34,294 nucleotides of DNA from an uncultured Lachnospiraceae bacterium (GTDB taxonomy: Bacteria > Bacillota > Clostridia > Lachnospirales > Lachnospiraceae). The notes under the pieces were generated by a model. It was not told where the DNA came from and made no database searches. It saw only the letters and a program-made list of their open reading frames with translations. This document shows, one piece after another, positions 33,667-34,294 of the stretch (positions within the stretch are counted from its first letter, which is position 1; each line of letters starts with the position of its first letter). A program made the translations under genes and the position numbers. The stretch covers positions 1-34,294 of the forward strand of contig CAMQTN010000027.1 in assembly GCA_947037115.1 (NCBI GenBank). The letters are read 5' to 3'.

Positions 33667-34294
33667 AGACTTCTTTGCTTATTCCGGCGCTTACAACCGC
33701 TGTTTCCGTCGGACTTGGATGCGGAACCTGCTGTAGCCCGGTTGTGGGCACATTTCTTTCTACTTATGTGGTGTCCCATGCAGGCGGTGTGAAAAAAGGG
33801 ATTTTGTCATTTGTCAGTTTCTTTTTCGGCAAGATGGTAAGCGTTACCCTGCTGTGTATGGTTTCTGCACTGATTAGCAGACAGTTTATCAGTGACAGTG
33901 GTTATATTGGCGCTTTTAATCTGCGGCTGTTTTCGCAGGCGGCTATGAGCGTGATTGGAGTGGCGCTGGCAATTCGATGGTTTTTGGAGCTGAAAAAACA
34001 GAAAAAATGCAGCGGCTGTAAGGCGTGCAAAAAAACGGTTGGAAAGTCAGGTTTTGTTCCAATGCTTGCGGCAGGGCTGACTTATGGCATGACGCCCTGT
34101 GCCCCGCTTTTGCTGATGATTGGATACTGCTTTACGCTCCCTGTCTCTTTGGCGGGATTGACGGGAGTCACATTCAGTATTTCCAGTATGGTAAGCCCCG
34201 TTTTACTGTTGGTTGTGGTAACAGGCGCGCTTTCCAGAAAGATGGGAAGGGAAATACCGGATGCGGTAAAGTGGTTCCGCCTGGCATCTTATGT
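33663..34294 (+). CDS. Cys-rich DsbD/CcdA-like membrane protein (3' end outside window)
   Basis: The ATG at 33663 overlaps the activase stop (ATGA), and the frame is open to the window end, giving 210 residues. Hydrophobic segments separated by short loops suggest at least five membrane helices. Cysteines are C20, C23 and C24 in GLGCGTCCSP, C116, C119 and C122 in KCSGCKACKK, and C146 in MTPCAPLLL. This is the layout of DsbD/CcdA/UreH-like (DsbD_2) transmembrane proteins; ArsG-type and TauE/SafE-like proteins share it. Those proteins move reducing power or metabolites across the membrane. The KCSGCKAC loop could bind metal or a cluster (inference). Its tight coupling indicates one operon and hints that this system moves electrons or thiol reductant between membrane and cytoplasm. 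Confidence 0.7.
   Translation, partial: MKTSLLIPALTTAVSVGLGCGTCCSPVVGTFLSTYVVSHAGGVKKGILSFVSFFFGKMVSVTLLCMVSALISRQFISDSGYIGAFNLRLFSQAAMSVIGVALAIRWFLELKKQKKCSGCKACKKTVGKSGFVPMLAAGLTYGMTPCAPLLLMIGYCFTLPVSLAGLTGVTFSISSMVSPVLLLVVVTGALSRKMGREIPDAVKWFRLASY

Noticed and set aside
1..34294. CRISPR array, tRNA/rRNA genes, intact insertion sequence or attachment site
   Set aside because: No regularly spaced repeats, no cloverleaf-like sequence, no transposase or integrase motif and no paired terminal repeats were seen by eye; a dedicated scan could still find small ones.

Overview
The window looks like an accessory region of a gut-type Clostridia chromosome, most like Lachnospiraceae. The grounds are the strong AGGAGG-type ribosome binding sites, a YesM/YesN-type two-component pair, LplB/LplC-type sugar permeases with DUF3502-type binding lipoproteins and no local ATPase, and a 2-hydroxyacyl-CoA dehydratase-type operon typical of strict anaerobes. 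This is inference from gene content; no marker gene is present. No rRNA, tRNA, CRISPR array or intact insertion sequence was seen.

Region 1 (1-8.2 kb, all +) is a defence island. It holds the C-terminal end of an unidentified protein, a RhuM-family protein, an internally deleted HsdR-like remnant of a type I restriction enzyme, and an intact type IV restriction pair: McrB with an EVE-like domain and McrC with a PD-(D/E)xK site. A LysM lipoprotein gene overlaps the end of mcrC. A clear intrinsic terminator closes the region at about 8.2 kb.

Region 2 (8.2-11 kb) is a gene graveyard with two intact survivors. Remnants of an AlbA_2/RecG-like ATP-binding protein, a FadR-type GntR regulator and a SAM methyltransferase alternate with an alpha/beta hydrolase and a chloramphenicol-acetyltransferase-like gene. 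The latter has a perfect-consensus promoter overlapped by a direct repeat.

Region 3 (11-27.3 kb, all +) is a mannoside utilization locus: GH125 and GH38 alpha-mannosidases, sensor kinase and AraC-type response regulator, two solute-binding lipoproteins around two permeases, a GH130 mannoside phosphorylase or hydrolase, and a GH42/GH164-like TIM-barrel protein. Together they would sense, import and dismantle alpha- and beta-mannosides such as N-glycan or yeast mannan fragments. A motif repeated ahead of the GH38 gene and the first binding-protein gene may be the regulator's site.

Region 4 (27.3-34.3 kb) starts with an HxlR regulator fragment and a LysR gene on the minus strand. LysR is divergent from a tightly packed + operon: a 2-hydroxyacyl-CoA dehydratase-fold protein that lost its cluster cysteines, a polytopic NapH/NosR-like 4Fe-4S protein, a cysteine-complete dehydratase/double-cubane-type protein, its BadF/HgdC-type ATPase activator, and a Cys-rich DsbD/CcdA-like membrane protein cut by the window end. 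This is the best candidate for an undescribed system: an ATP-driven low-potential reductase joined to a membrane Fe-S module and a thiol-type membrane partner, with a LysR box about 66 bp upstream of the predicted start point.
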